From positions 62,001 through 126,000 of the forward strand of contig NZ_JAQBOC010000028.1 in the NCBI RefSeq assembly GCF_028288225.1: DNA of 64,000 nt, given 5' to 3'. Under the pieces are notes generated by a model. That model was not told the origin of the DNA and made no database searches. It saw only the letters and a list, made by a program, of their open reading frames with translations. The translations under genes were made by a program, and so were the position numbers. How positions within the stretch are numbered: position 1 is the stretch's first letter; every line of letters starts with the position of its first letter. The stretch comes from Mucilaginibacter sp. GTDB lineage: Bacteria; Bacteroidota; Bacteroidia; Sphingobacteriales; Sphingobacteriaceae. This document shows, in pieces, positions 25,445-33,410 of this stretch.

Positions 25445-25663
25445 CTAAATCAAGTAAAGTCCCTTAAAATCAATTATTATTTTAGTGTTTTTTGACAAAA
25501 TTACAACGTGGAGAATACTTATTCGCAATTTTTCGATAAAGTGGAAAATGTCGCGTTCTCCACTTTCTACAAAGGTTGTAGTAAAGCGTCGTAAATCAGA
25601 CTGTACATCAAAATCCTATAAATTAATTACGCTAAACTGTAAACTTAAAAATCAGGCCCAGGG

Positions 25664-25671
25664 TAAATTTG
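25664..25671 (+). promoter_or_regulatory. Bacteroidota -7 box of the permease gene
   Basis: TAAATTTG matches TAnnTTTG fully and ends 21 bp before the start codon of the permease. Confidence 0.55.
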
Positions 25672-25692
25672 TATTACATTAATTGATTCACC

Positions 25693-26838
25693 ATGGCCGT
25701 AATAACAAATATCTTATCACAACTGGCCCATATGATATGGGACATATACTGGGGGTTGGCGCTGGGTTTTATCCTGTCATCGCTAATCCGCGCTTTCGTG
25801 TCTACGGAAAGCATATCTGCAAGATTGGGTAAAGATTCGATAACTGCGATTAGTCTTTCTACGCTTTTTGGAGCCATATCTTCTTCATGTTCTTATGCAG
25901 CAGCTTCGATGGCAAGAGCATTAATGATAAAGGGTTCTACGTGGTCAAATGCTGTTGCCTTTATGGTAGCAAGCACCAACCTGGTTTTTGAAATATTTAT
26001 CGTGATCGTCTCGCTTTTAGGCTGGGCGTTCTTTGGCGGAGAGGTGATCGGCGGTTTGTTTTTTATTATCATTTCGGCAATAATCATAAGCTGGTTTTTC
26101 CCAGCGAAAGTAAAGGATGAAGCCAAAGAACACATTGCGGCATCAGAAGGAGAAAAATCAAATGACTCTCATTCGCATCACAAGATGGAAAGCTCTTGCT
26201 GCCATCATGAGATGAAGATGGATATCAAAGAAGTGCTTCCAGCGAAAACCAGTTTATTTACTAAACTAAAGGAAGCCAGCGGGCATTATTATATGGATGT
26301 AACAATGGTGGGCAAAGATATTTTGATCGGACTCGCCGTATCGGCTATTTTAATGGTTGTAGTTCCAGGCGGATTTTGGAAAGGTTTATTTTTAAGCGGC
26401 AACAGCACCCTACCGCACATTGTTATATTGAGCTGGAACGCCATTGTAGGAATATTCATTGCCATAATTGCCTTTGTTTGCTCGGTAGGAAATATCGTTT
26501 TGGCAGCTGTGTTATGGCAAGGCGGTATATCTTTCGGCGGCGTGATCGCATTTATACTGTCTGACCTGGTTACAATTCCTATGCTGATGGTATTCCGTAA
26601 ATATTACGGCAATAAAACGATGTGGTATTTATTGATCATTTTGGTAGTTAGCATTTCCTTTACTTCGTTGTTTTTGGATTACTCTTTTGCAGCCTTGCAC
26701 TGGATACCCAAAGCACATACCGGCCGTATGCAAATGGCAAGCGAAGATTTTAGCTGGAACTATCAAACCTGGCTGAACCTTATCTTTATACCACTATCCC
26801 TGATTTACTTTTATTGGGGAAGGAAAAGCATGAAATAA
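25693..26838 (+). CDS. ArsP/DUF318-type permease with His/Cys-rich cytoplasmic loop
   Basis: This 381-residue membrane protein has about eight to ten helices. The pattern 'LGFILSSLIRAFVSTESISA', 'FGAISSSCSYAAASMARALM' and 'FVCSVGNIVLAAVLWQGGIS' is that of the permease family PF03773 (ArsP_1), which includes organoarsenical exporters. A loop at about residues 150-178 reads 'SHSHHKMESSCCHHEMKMD'; it is dense in His, Cys and Met and is a likely soft-metal binding segment. It opens the metal island and precedes a metal-binding AraC regulator by 26 bp, so a role in copper or related metal export is more likely than arsenic. Confidence 0.82.
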   Translation: MAVITNILSQLAHMIWDIYWGLALGFILSSLIRAFVSTESISARLGKDSITAISLSTLFGAISSSCSYAAASMARALMIKGSTWSNAVAFMVASTNLVFEIFIVIVSLLGWAFFGGEVIGGLFFIIISAIIISWFFPAKVKDEAKEHIAASEGEKSNDSHSHHKMESSCCHHEMKMDIKEVLPAKTSLFTKLKEASGHYYMDVTMVGKDILIGLAVSAILMVVVPGGFWKGLFLSGNSTLPHIVILSWNAIVGIFIAIIAFVCSVGNIVLAAVLWQGGISFGGVIAFILSDLVTIPMLMVFRKYYGNKTMWYLLIILVVSISFTSLFLDYSFAALHWIPKAHTGRMQMASEDFSWNYQTWLNLIFIPLSLIYFYWGRKSMK

Positions 26839-26864
26839 TGCTAATTTTGAGAAAGAGGATATTC

Positions 26865-27428
26865 ATGCTATTACATATTAAAAACATGGTCTGCGACCGC
26901 TGCCAGATGATCGTCCGGCAGCAGTTGGAAAACCTGGGCTTTACCGTTAAACAGGTCGCGTTGGGTAGTGCGGAAATAGCGCCTGAACCCGATGAGGAAC
27001 AATTGCAATTGGTATCTGCGGCTCTGAAAGTTCCGGGTTTTGAATTGATCAACAAGGAAACGGATAAGACCGTTGAAGCAATTAAAAATGCAGTCATTGA
27101 ATTAGTGCATCATTCCGATTTGTCCGAACTTAATATATCCTTTTCAGATTTGATAGCGAAGCGTGTTGGCAAGGACTATGCCCATTTAAGCCGCTTATTT
27201 TCCAACGCACAGGATACAACTATTGAACGGTTCATTATCGAACAAAAAGTGGAAAAAATAAAAGAGCTGATGGAATACGGTGAGTTGAACCTCAATGAAA
27301 TTGCCTATCAGATGGGTTACAGCAGCAGTGCGCATTTATCTACACAATTCAAAAGCGTTACCGGCTTAACACCCAGCCAGTTCAAAGCTTCCGAAAAAGC
27401 AGGCAGAAAGGCGATTGATAAGATCTAA
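26865..27428 (+). CDS. AraC-family regulator with N-terminal metal-binding (HMA-like) domain
   Basis: I choose ATG 26865 (MLLHIKNMVCDRCQMIVRQQ), preceded by AGAGGA; a start at 26814 would overlap the permease and add an unrelated leader. The 187-residue protein has an HMA-like segment (1-75) with 'NMVCDRC', a CxxC metal site, followed by an AraC-type domain (about 85-180: 'LSELNISFSDLIAKRVGKDY', 'LNEIAYQMGYSSSAHLSTQF', 'GLTPSQFK'). Such proteins probably sense a soft metal directly through the CxxC. Its position between the permease and the Cys-rich and efflux genes suggests that it controls the island. Confidence 0.85.
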   Translation: MLLHIKNMVCDRCQMIVRQQLENLGFTVKQVALGSAEIAPEPDEEQLQLVSAALKVPGFELINKETDKTVEAIKNAVIELVHHSDLSELNISFSDLIAKRVGKDYAHLSRLFSNAQDTTIERFIIEQKVEKIKELMEYGELNLNEIAYQMGYSSSAHLSTQFKSVTGLTPSQFKASEKAGRKAIDKI

Positions 27429-27519
27429 TCGTTTACATCTGCAATAGAATGTAAATTTTTAACGGAATTATATAAAATTGCGCCAGATATTGCCGGTATC
27501 TTAGCACTATAATAAGCAC

Positions 27520-27849
27520 ATGAAATCTATAGCTGTTTTTCTCATCCTGAATATTTTGCTTTTATCTTCATTTACAGGTATAGCGAACATCCATCATGGA
27601 AAGGCATCATGCTGCGTAGCAAAAACGCATAAGGATTGCTGTAAACAACAAAAACATAGTGCTGCTGATGATTGCGCCAAAGGCAATTGTAACGCGATGC
27701 TGTCTTGCGGAACGTGCGGATTTGTTATTGTATCATCTGTTTCTATTCCTCCCATCATTTCCATTTTAAGTAGCCAGGCCGTTCACCCTTTTCCAATAGG
27801 CCAATTATCCGACTATCACGGCAATGGCTGGAACCCGCCGAAAGCTTAA
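27520..27849 (+). CDS. Secreted Cys/His-rich small protein
   Basis: This 109-residue protein has a signal peptide (about residues 1-22, MKSIAVFLILNILLLSSFTG). The mature part carries many Cys and His residues between about 24 and 68: 'HHGKASCCVAKTHKDCCKQQ', 'DDCAKGNCNAMLSCGTCG'. After this comes a hydrophobic stretch and a 'HGNGWNPPKA' end; a terminal PP motif is common in small Bacteroidota metal-island proteins. I do not recognise a named family. It is the first of several small Cys-rich genes between the regulator and the pump. A role as a periplasmic metal scavenger is inferred. Confidence 0.7.
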   Translation: MKSIAVFLILNILLLSSFTGIANIHHGKASCCVAKTHKDCCKQQKHSAADDCAKGNCNAMLSCGTCGFVIVSSVSIPPIISILSSQAVHPFPIGQLSDYHGNGWNPPKA

Positions 27850-27919
27850 TAATTAAAGCTTGAACACGTCAATCCAAGATTGACAAAACCATTAATTATT
27901 AATCTTTAAATTCAAAATC

Positions 27920-28114
27920 ATGAAAAAGTTTCTTTTCATCAGTATGGTGATGCTGTTATCTGCTGTTTCCATTACCTACGCCAATACGCCTTGTTGCAAC
28001 AGCAAGATGAATCACTGTTCAACCTGCTCGCACGGCTGCGGGCCAAACTGCAAGGATTATTGCAGCAAAACCTGCAAGGCATCCGGTAATTGTAAGACCA
28101 TATGTAAATTATAA
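27920..28114 (+). CDS. Small secreted Cys-rich (metallothionein-like) protein
   Basis: This 64-residue product has a signal peptide (MKKFLFISMVMLLSAVSITY, cleaved near residue 22). The mature 42 residues contain ten Cys: 'NTPCCNSKMNHCSTCSHGCG' and 'NCKDYCSKTCKASGNCKTIC'. The density and the CC, CxxC and CxxxC spacing look like a metallothionein, but no known family is evident. It is followed by a strong hairpin terminator (28124-28149), so it probably ends the transcript that begins with the regulator or with the preceding small gene. Confidence 0.75.
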   Translation: MKKFLFISMVMLLSAVSITYANTPCCNSKMNHCSTCSHGCGPNCKDYCSKTCKASGNCKTICKL

Positions 28115-28123
28115 TCATATAAC

Positions 28124-28149
28124 AAGCCGCCTCTAAACCGGGGCGGCTT
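28124..28149 (+). terminator. Hairpin terminator after the small Cys-rich gene
   Basis: AAGCCGCC and GGCGGCTT form a perfect 8-bp stem around a 10-nt loop, 10 bp past the stop codon. No long T-run follows. Confidence 0.55.
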
Positions 28150-28184
28150 ACAACTATATTAATCCGCAAAACGTATACTTTTAT

Positions 28185-28192
28185 TATATTTG
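28185..28192 (+). promoter_or_regulatory. Bacteroidota -7 box of the HYC_CC_PP gene
   Basis: TATATTTG matches TAnnTTTG fully and ends only 5 bp before ATG 28198, so the message would be leaderless or nearly so. Confidence 0.5.
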
Positions 28193-28197
28193 TACTA

Positions 28198-28578
28198 ATG
28201 AAACGTCCCGTGCTCATTTTATTAACGGCTATCTACATCGTATCCTGCATGGGTATGAGCGTTGATCGTTTCTATTGCTGCGGAAAGTTAGCTTCGGTAA
28301 CCTATACCTATGGTGCTGGCGATAACACCGGCCAGACAGGCAAAAAGGATAAGTGCTGCGACCATCAAAAACAAAGTTTCAAAGTAAAGGATAGCCACTT
28401 TAGTGCTGTTTCTATTTCTTTGAACCTACCTGTACCAGCAATAGTCCCATCATTTATTAGCCTGGTCAATGAACCTGTTGTCAGTATATTACATACGCAA
28501 ATAGTTTATAAGGGAAATGCCCCACCGGGACATTCAGATATACCTGTCTATACCCTGAACTGCGCTTACAGAATCTGA
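28198..28578 (+). CDS. HYC_CC_PP family protein
   Basis: The 126-residue protein has an N-terminal hydrophobic signal (MKRPVLILLTAIYIVSCMGM) and the three elements that name the family: 'RFYCCGK' (the HYC-like site), 'KKDKCCDHQKQSFKVKDSH' and 'YKGNAPPGHSDIPVYTLNCAYRI'. These proteins are small, secreted and found in Bacteroidota metal-resistance clusters; their function is not established. It has its own promoter box just before the start codon. A hairpin (28595-28618, stem TAGCC/GTACA pairing with TGTAC/GGCTA) follows the gene. Confidence 0.8.
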   Translation: MKRPVLILLTAIYIVSCMGMSVDRFYCCGKLASVTYTYGAGDNTGQTGKKDKCCDHQKQSFKVKDSHFSAVSISLNLPVPAIVPSFISLVNEPVVSILHTQIVYKGNAPPGHSDIPVYTLNCAYRI

Positions 28579-28594
28579 TTTGTACTTTTCCTAT

Positions 28595-28618
28595 TAGCCG
28601 TACATTCTGTACCGGCTA
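28595..28618 (+). terminator. Hairpin after the HYC_CC_PP gene
   Basis: TAGCC-GTACA pairs with TGTAC-GGCTA across a 3-nt loop with one bulged C. A weak T-rich stretch (GTTTTAAATT) follows at 28625. Its position 17 bp past the stop fits a terminator, but the weak T-tract makes this uncertain. Confidence 0.4.
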
Positions 28619-28712
28619 GCCCATAGTTTTAAATTCATCAGTTTAATTTATAATCAACGCATTAGCCTTGCTAAAGCCTGATGCTATTTATCCATTCTCT
28701 ATTTAAAAATCC

Positions 28713-28955
28713 ATGAAAAAAGTAACATTGATGGCTATAGCCATATTGTTTTCCGGCATGAGTGTGCTCGCTGTCCATTCGACAACTTTGGTATCAGATA
28801 CCACTAAGACCAAAAAGGTTAAACCTGCAAAAGTGCAATACACCTGTCCTATGCACCCGGATGTATTAAGCGACAAACCCGGTAAATGCCCTAAACCTAA
28901 TTGCGGTATGACCTTAGTTAAAAAAGAGCCTGCTAAAAAGAAAGCGGCAAAATAA
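28713..28955 (+). CDS. Secreted heavy-metal-binding-domain protein
   Basis: The 80-residue protein has a signal peptide (MKKVTLMAIAILFSGMSVLA) and one heavy-metal-binding domain: 'YTCPMHPDVLSDKPGKCPKP' followed by 'NCGMTLVKKE'. The Cys, Met and His ligands of this motif bind copper or silver in related proteins. The same module forms the N-termini of the two adaptors at 33.4 and 34.6 kb. The tail is Lys/Ala rich. It probably acts as a free periplasmic metal carrier for the pump encoded just downstream. Confidence 0.85.
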   Translation: MKKVTLMAIAILFSGMSVLAVHSTTLVSDTTKTKKVKPAKVQYTCPMHPDVLSDKPGKCPKPNCGMTLVKKEPAKKKAAK

Positions 28956-28970
28956 GCGGGAAGTTCATTT

Positions 28971-29001
28971 AAGCCCGGTCCGCCAGTCGGCGGACGGGCT
29001 T
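28971..29001 (+). terminator. Strong hairpin between the metal-binding protein and the pump
   Basis: AAGCCCG and TCCGCC pair with GGCGGA and CGGGCTT across a 4-nt loop with one bulge, giving 13 base pairs. It lies 16 bp before the pump's start codon. It could attenuate transcription into the pump operon; it may also be a copy of a mobile palindrome, as TCCGCC/GGCGGA hairpins are common in bacterial genomes. Confidence 0.5.
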
Positions 29002-29017
29002 ATTAAAACACATTAAG

Positions 29018-30292
29018 ATGATCAATCAACTTATTACCCTGTCCTTAAAAAACAGGTATATCGTTCTGCTGATAGCGGTTGCTCTCTTTAGTTGGGGGGC
29101 ATATGCGGTCAGCGTGAACCCGATAGACGCCATTCCCGATTTGTCAGATAACCAGGTGATCGTGTTCACCGAATGGCAGGGCCGCAGCCCGCAGATTATG
29201 GAAGACCAGGTAACTTACCCATTGGTGAGCAACCTGCAGGGCATTCCCAAAGTAAAAGCGATTAGGGCGACCTCGATGTTCGGGATGAGTTTCGTCTATA
29301 TCGTTTTTGAAGACAAAGCTGATATATATTGGGCACGAAGCCGGGTACTTGAGCGATTGAACTACGCACAGCGTTTATTACCCCAGGGCATTACACCAAC
29401 ATTAGGCCCTGATGGAACAGGTGTTGGGCATATCTTATGGTACACTTTGGACGCCAAAGGATTCGACCTTGGTGAACTGCGTGCCCTACAGGATTGGTAC
29501 ATAAAATTGGGCTTGCAAACCGTGTCCGGTGTCAGCGAGGTCGCCTCATTCGGCGGCTTTGAAAAGCAATACCAGGTTTCGATTGACCCGCATAAACTCA
29601 ATTATTATAATATCCCCTTATCGCAGGTATTAAAGGCAGTAAAAAGCAATAACAATGATGTAGGCGGGCGCAAGTTTGAAATGAACGGAACGGGTTACAT
29701 TGTGCGCGGATTGGGCTATATCAAAACTCTAAAGGACGTAGAGAACATCCCCGTTGGCGTAAACAATACTATACCGGTCACAATAAAAGATATAGCAACC
29801 GTGCAGATGGGTGGCGATGAACGGCTCGGCATATTTGATCAGAACGGCGAAGGTGAAGCTGTTGGCGGCATTGTAGTGATGCGATACGGTGAAAATGCCG
29901 ATAAGGTAATCCATGCGGTAAAAGATAAAATGAGCGATATCCAAAAAGGGTTACCTGCGGGTGTTAACTTTAAGATTGCCTATGATAGGAGTGAACTCAT
30001 TGAAAATGCGGTTAATTCTGTCAAACATACCTTGATCGAGGAAATGATCACCGTGTCGGTCATCGTTATCCTGTTCCTGTTTAGCTGGCGCAGCGCTCTA
30101 AGTATTATTATCCAAATTCCTATCACCATAGCCGCGAGCTTTATCCTGCTCAATGCCTTTGGCATCAGTTCAAATATTATGTCCTTAACAGGGATCGCTT
30201 TAGCTATCGGGGTTATTGTAGACAATGGGATCGTCATGGTTGAAAACTCGCATAGGAATTTATCCATCGCACAACAAAAAGAAAGATCATGA
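29018..30292 (+). CDS. Heavy-metal RND efflux permease (CusA/CzcA family), N-terminal part of a split gene
   Basis: This 424-residue product matches the first 40% of a CusA-type pump: TM1 (10-30), the first periplasmic domain with 'NPIDAIPDLSDNQVIVFTEW', then TM2-4. The proton-relay segment 'TGIALAIGVIVDNGIVMVEN' (about 390-410) has the conserved Asp. The frame ends at TGA 30290-30292 after 'SIAQQKERS'. The next open frame, in the -1 phase, starts at an overlapping ATG (ATGA) and continues the family at exactly the next residues ('TTAERIKIIEASCKQVGRGV'). The two parts total 1054 residues, normal for a whole CusA. Either a base was gained or lost in the AQQKERS linker, a sequencing error is present, or the two halves are made as coupled polypeptides that assemble. 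Confidence 0.85.
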   Translation: MINQLITLSLKNRYIVLLIAVALFSWGAYAVSVNPIDAIPDLSDNQVIVFTEWQGRSPQIMEDQVTYPLVSNLQGIPKVKAIRATSMFGMSFVYIVFEDKADIYWARSRVLERLNYAQRLLPQGITPTLGPDGTGVGHILWYTLDAKGFDLGELRALQDWYIKLGLQTVSGVSEVASFGGFEKQYQVSIDPHKLNYYNIPLSQVLKAVKSNNNDVGGRKFEMNGTGYIVRGLGYIKTLKDVENIPVGVNNTIPVTIKDIATVQMGGDERLGIFDQNGEGEAVGGIVVMRYGENADKVIHAVKDKMSDIQKGLPAGVNFKIAYDRSELIENAVNSVKHTLIEEMITVSVIVILFLFSWRSALSIIIQIPITIAASFILLNAFGISSNIMSLTGIALAIGVIVDNGIVMVENSHRNLSIAQQKERS

Positions 30293-32181
30293 CCACAGCA
30301 GAAAGAATCAAAATTATAGAAGCATCCTGCAAACAGGTCGGGCGTGGCGTATTTTTCTCTACACTCATCATTGTGGCATCCTTCCTGCCAGTATTTTTAC
30401 TGGAGGGGCAGGAAGGTAAGTTGTTTGGTCCGCTGGCCTGGACAAAAACATTCATACTGGCAATTGATGCCATCCTTGCCGTAACACTCGCACCGGTACT
30501 GATCTCCTTTTTCCTGAAAGGAAAATTACGGACGGATGACCACAACCCGCTGAACCGTGGACTGGAACGAATATACCGGCCCATACTCAACTGGTGCGTA
30601 ACCTGGCGAAAAACAACACTAATCATCAATATTGTTGCCTTGCTCATCAGCATCCCGTTGCTGCTTTCTTTAGGCAGTGAGTTTATGCCGCCGCTGGATG
30701 AAGGTACTATACTTTTCATGCCCGTTACCCAGCCCGATGTTTCCAACGCCGAAGCGAAACAGCTTTTACAGGTACAAGATAAGATCATTAAAAGCGTACC
30801 CGAAGTAGCCAACGTTTTAGGAAAAGCTGGCCGCGCCAATACTGCTACAGACAATTCACCGATCAGTATGACAGAAACGATCATCCTTCTGAAACCCAAA
30901 GACGAATGGCGCAAAGGCATAAAAAAGGAGGACATCATCAATGAGCTCAATGCCAAGCTCCAAATACCTGGCGTAGTGAACGGTTGGACGCAGCCCATCA
31001 TTAACCGCATCAATATGCTATCCACAGGAATCCGGACAGATGTTGGACTTAAAGTATACGGACAGAACCTGGATACCATCAATGCTTTGTCCAATCAGAT
31101 GAAACAGGCTTTGCAAGGATTAAACGGTGTTAAGGATATGTATGTTGACCCGATAACAGGCGGTAAATATGTGGATATACAGGTCAATAAAGATGCCATA
31201 GGCCGTTATGGCTTAAGCGTGGATGACGTGAATGAGGTGGTGGAAAGCGCTTTGGGCGGTATGAATCTAACTACTACAATAGAGGGCAGGCAGCGTTTCA
31301 GCGTGAATGTGCGTATGGCCCAGGGTTACCGAAGTAATTTGGAGGCGATCAAACGGACGTTGGTACAAACACCTAATAACGGTCCGGTCCCACTATCCTC
31401 AGTTGCTGATATAAAGATCAGCGATGGACCGGCTATGATACAATCCGAAAATGCTTTGTTAAGGGGCACCGTTTTGTTCAATGTTCGTGACCGTGACCTG
31501 GGCAGTACGGTTAAGGAAGCGCAAGAAAGATTAAACAGAATGGTAAAGACCCTGCCCAAAGGTTATTACATTGAATGGAGCGGGCAGTATGAAAATTTGA
31601 TCCGTGCAGAACATACTCTAAAGCTGATCTTACCCATTGTACTCATCATTATTTTCGGCTGCCTGTATTTTGCTTTTCATTCTATCCGTGAAGCATTTTT
31701 CAGCCTGATTTCAATCCCGTTCGCTTTAATCGGAGGCGCTTATATGGTGTATTTTTTTGGGGTTCATTTGTCGGTTGCCGTAGCCGTGGGCTTTATCGCG
31801 CTCTTTGGGATCGCCGTGGAAACGGGTATTGTAATGGTGATCTACCTGAATGATGCCATGCAGCAACTCGTCGCTTTAAAAGGAAATTCAAAAGAGACTA
31901 TCACCCGTGAGGATTTGCGTGTTTATGTAATGAATGGTGCTGTAAAACGCCTGCGGCCAAAACTAATGACAGTATGCGTGGCCTTGTTTGGTTTAGTGCC
32001 CGTGCTTTGGGCAACCGGAACAGGTAGTGATGTAATGCTGCCTATCGTATTGCCGATGATCGGCGGTGTATTAACGTCTTCCACCCATATTTTATTAGTT
32101 ACCCCGCTTATCTTTTTGATGGTTAAGGAGTATGAATTAAAGAAACATGGCAAACTGGAAGTATTGGAGGTAAAAGAATAA
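30289..32181 (+). CDS. Heavy-metal RND efflux permease (CusA/CzcA family), C-terminal part of a split gene
   Basis: The 630-residue product starts with the cytoplasmic segment after TM4 ('TAERIKIIEASCKQVGRGVF'), then TM5-6 ('VIVASFLPVFLLEGQEGKLF'-like), the amphipathic linker, TM7, the second periplasmic domain ('LGSEFMPPLDEGTILFMPVT', 'SMTETIILLKPKDEW', 'GIRTDVGLKVYG') and TM8-12. 'SMTETII' and 'MLSTGIRTDVG' are typical of the CusA/CzcA branch and carry Met residues that bind Cu(I)/Ag(I) in CusA. Its start overlaps the end of the N-terminal frame in an ATGA. The stop overlaps the start of the TolC gene by one base. Confidence 0.87.
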   Translation: MTTAERIKIIEASCKQVGRGVFFSTLIIVASFLPVFLLEGQEGKLFGPLAWTKTFILAIDAILAVTLAPVLISFFLKGKLRTDDHNPLNRGLERIYRPILNWCVTWRKTTLIINIVALLISIPLLLSLGSEFMPPLDEGTILFMPVTQPDVSNAEAKQLLQVQDKIIKSVPEVANVLGKAGRANTATDNSPISMTETIILLKPKDEWRKGIKKEDIINELNAKLQIPGVVNGWTQPIINRINMLSTGIRTDVGLKVYGQNLDTINALSNQMKQALQGLNGVKDMYVDPITGGKYVDIQVNKDAIGRYGLSVDDVNEVVESALGGMNLTTTIEGRQRFSVNVRMAQGYRSNLEAIKRTLVQTPNNGPVPLSSVADIKISDGPAMIQSENALLRGTVLFNVRDRDLGSTVKEAQERLNRMVKTLPKGYYIEWSGQYENLIRAEHTLKLILPIVLIIIFGCLYFAFHSIREAFFSLISIPFALIGGAYMVYFFGVHLSVAVAVGFIALFGIAVETGIVMVIYLNDAMQQLVALKGNSKETITREDLRVYVMNGAVKRLRPKLMTVCVALFGLVPVLWATGTGSDVMLPIVLPMIGGVLTSSTHILLVTPLIFLMVKEYELKKHGKLEVLEVKE

Positions 32182-33410
32182 TGAAAACAAGAAATCAAAT
32201 TATAGTGAGCCTGCTAATCTGCTTTACAAGCTTATCAGTAAGAGCCCAGCATTTGTCCTTGGATAGCGTTTTAACCCGTGTCGCAGATAATCCGGCGTTA
32301 CAGGCTTATGATGCAAAAGTTAGTGCGCAAACTGCATATGCAGCCGGGGCAAAAAGTTTGGATGCGCCAAAAATTAGTGCCGGACAATATCAAACGCCCT
32401 ATCAACTTAATCCGAACGGAGGTTCGTTTATGATACAGGCTGAACAAATGTTTACTAATCCTGCTAAACTCCGGGCAAAGGAAGATTATATGAAGGGCTT
32501 GTCTAAAGTAACAACCGAGGATAAGAACTATTTGAAAAATCAGTTGATAGCTCAGGCGAAGCAATATTACTATGAGCTCGTGGTGCTGGAAAAGAAACTG
32601 GCTTTATTGCAAAATACCCAAAGCCTGTTGGAATATATGCTGAAAGATGCTAACATCCGCCTGACCTACGGAAAGGAAAAGCTTCCAAATATCTATAAGG
32701 CTAAAGCAGACCTGTACGAACTGGACAATACCCGCGAGCAGCTGAATAACGAAATCCTTCAAAAGAACATCATGCTTAATACGCTGATGAACAGAGATAA
32801 ACGGATGACATTTTCAGTGGATACGAACCTAATATTAAAGGATTATGAAACGGCTATAACCGATACTTCGGCACTTGCAAATGGCCGCAGTGACATTAAA
32901 GGCATCAACCGGAATATTGAATTGCAGCGACTCAACGCGCAAATGGAATACAGCAAACGCAAACCGGATTTTGGTATCCAGGCAGCGCACATGCTCAGTT
33001 ATGGCGGTTATCCTAATCAGTATATATTAATGGCCTCTGTGACCATACCCATTGTCCCCTGGGTATCCAAAGAATATAAAGCCAATCTGAAAGGTATTCA
33101 ATATGAGGTGGAAGAACTACAACAGAAAAAACTGGATCTGGTTAACCAGGCTGCCGGACAGTTAGCCGGAATAAGCACTGACATCGGCAGCAAAAAACGA
33201 CAGCTAAAAAATTATCAGCAAAACATTATTCCCGCCCTGCAAAACGGCTATAAAACCGCTTTACTGGCCTACGATCAGAATACCGGCGACTTGCCATCGG
33301 TATTAAATGGCATAAAGGATCTACAAATAGCCCGTATGGCATATCTGGATCGTTTACAGGAACTTTTAACCTTACAGGTGACTTATGAAAAAGAAAATGA
33401 AAGCAATTAG
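32181..33410 (+). CDS. TolC-family outer-membrane channel of the metal pump
   Basis: The 409-residue protein has a signal peptide (up to 'LSVRAQ', about residue 22) and two helical TolC repeats ('NPALQAYDAKVSAQTAYAAG' and 'NGYKTALLAYDQNTGDLPSV' with 'RMAYLDRLQELLTLQVTYEK'). It is short for the family, as in many CusC/CzcC proteins of Bacteroidota. The start shares one base with the pump's stop (TAATG), and its end overlaps the first adaptor gene by 26 bp, so the genes form one tightly coupled operon. It would form the outer-membrane exit of the metal pump. Confidence 0.88.
   Translation: MKTRNQIIVSLLICFTSLSVRAQHLSLDSVLTRVADNPALQAYDAKVSAQTAYAAGAKSLDAPKISAGQYQTPYQLNPNGGSFMIQAEQMFTNPAKLRAKEDYMKGLSKVTTEDKNYLKNQLIAQAKQYYYELVVLEKKLALLQNTQSLLEYMLKDANIRLTYGKEKLPNIYKAKADLYELDNTREQLNNEILQKNIMLNTLMNRDKRMTFSVDTNLILKDYETAITDTSALANGRSDIKGINRNIELQRLNAQMEYSKRKPDFGIQAAHMLSYGGYPNQYILMASVTIPIVPWVSKEYKANLKGIQYEVEELQQKKLDLVNQAAGQLAGISTDIGSKKRQLKNYQQNIIPALQNGYKTALLAYDQNTGDLPSVLNGIKDLQIARMAYLDRLQELLTLQVTYEKENESN

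Larger units (their letters stand above)
25226..25692. other. Intergenic region with 15-bp boundary repeat and stem-loop
   Basis: Between chrA and the permease gene lie a 15-mer AAAAAAACTCTGCCA (25430-25444), repeated exactly at 36019-36033, and an inverted repeat GTGGAGAA (25508-25515) / TTCTCCAC (25556-25563). A promoter box for the permease is at 25664-25671. I see no gene in this stretch. Confidence 0.5.
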
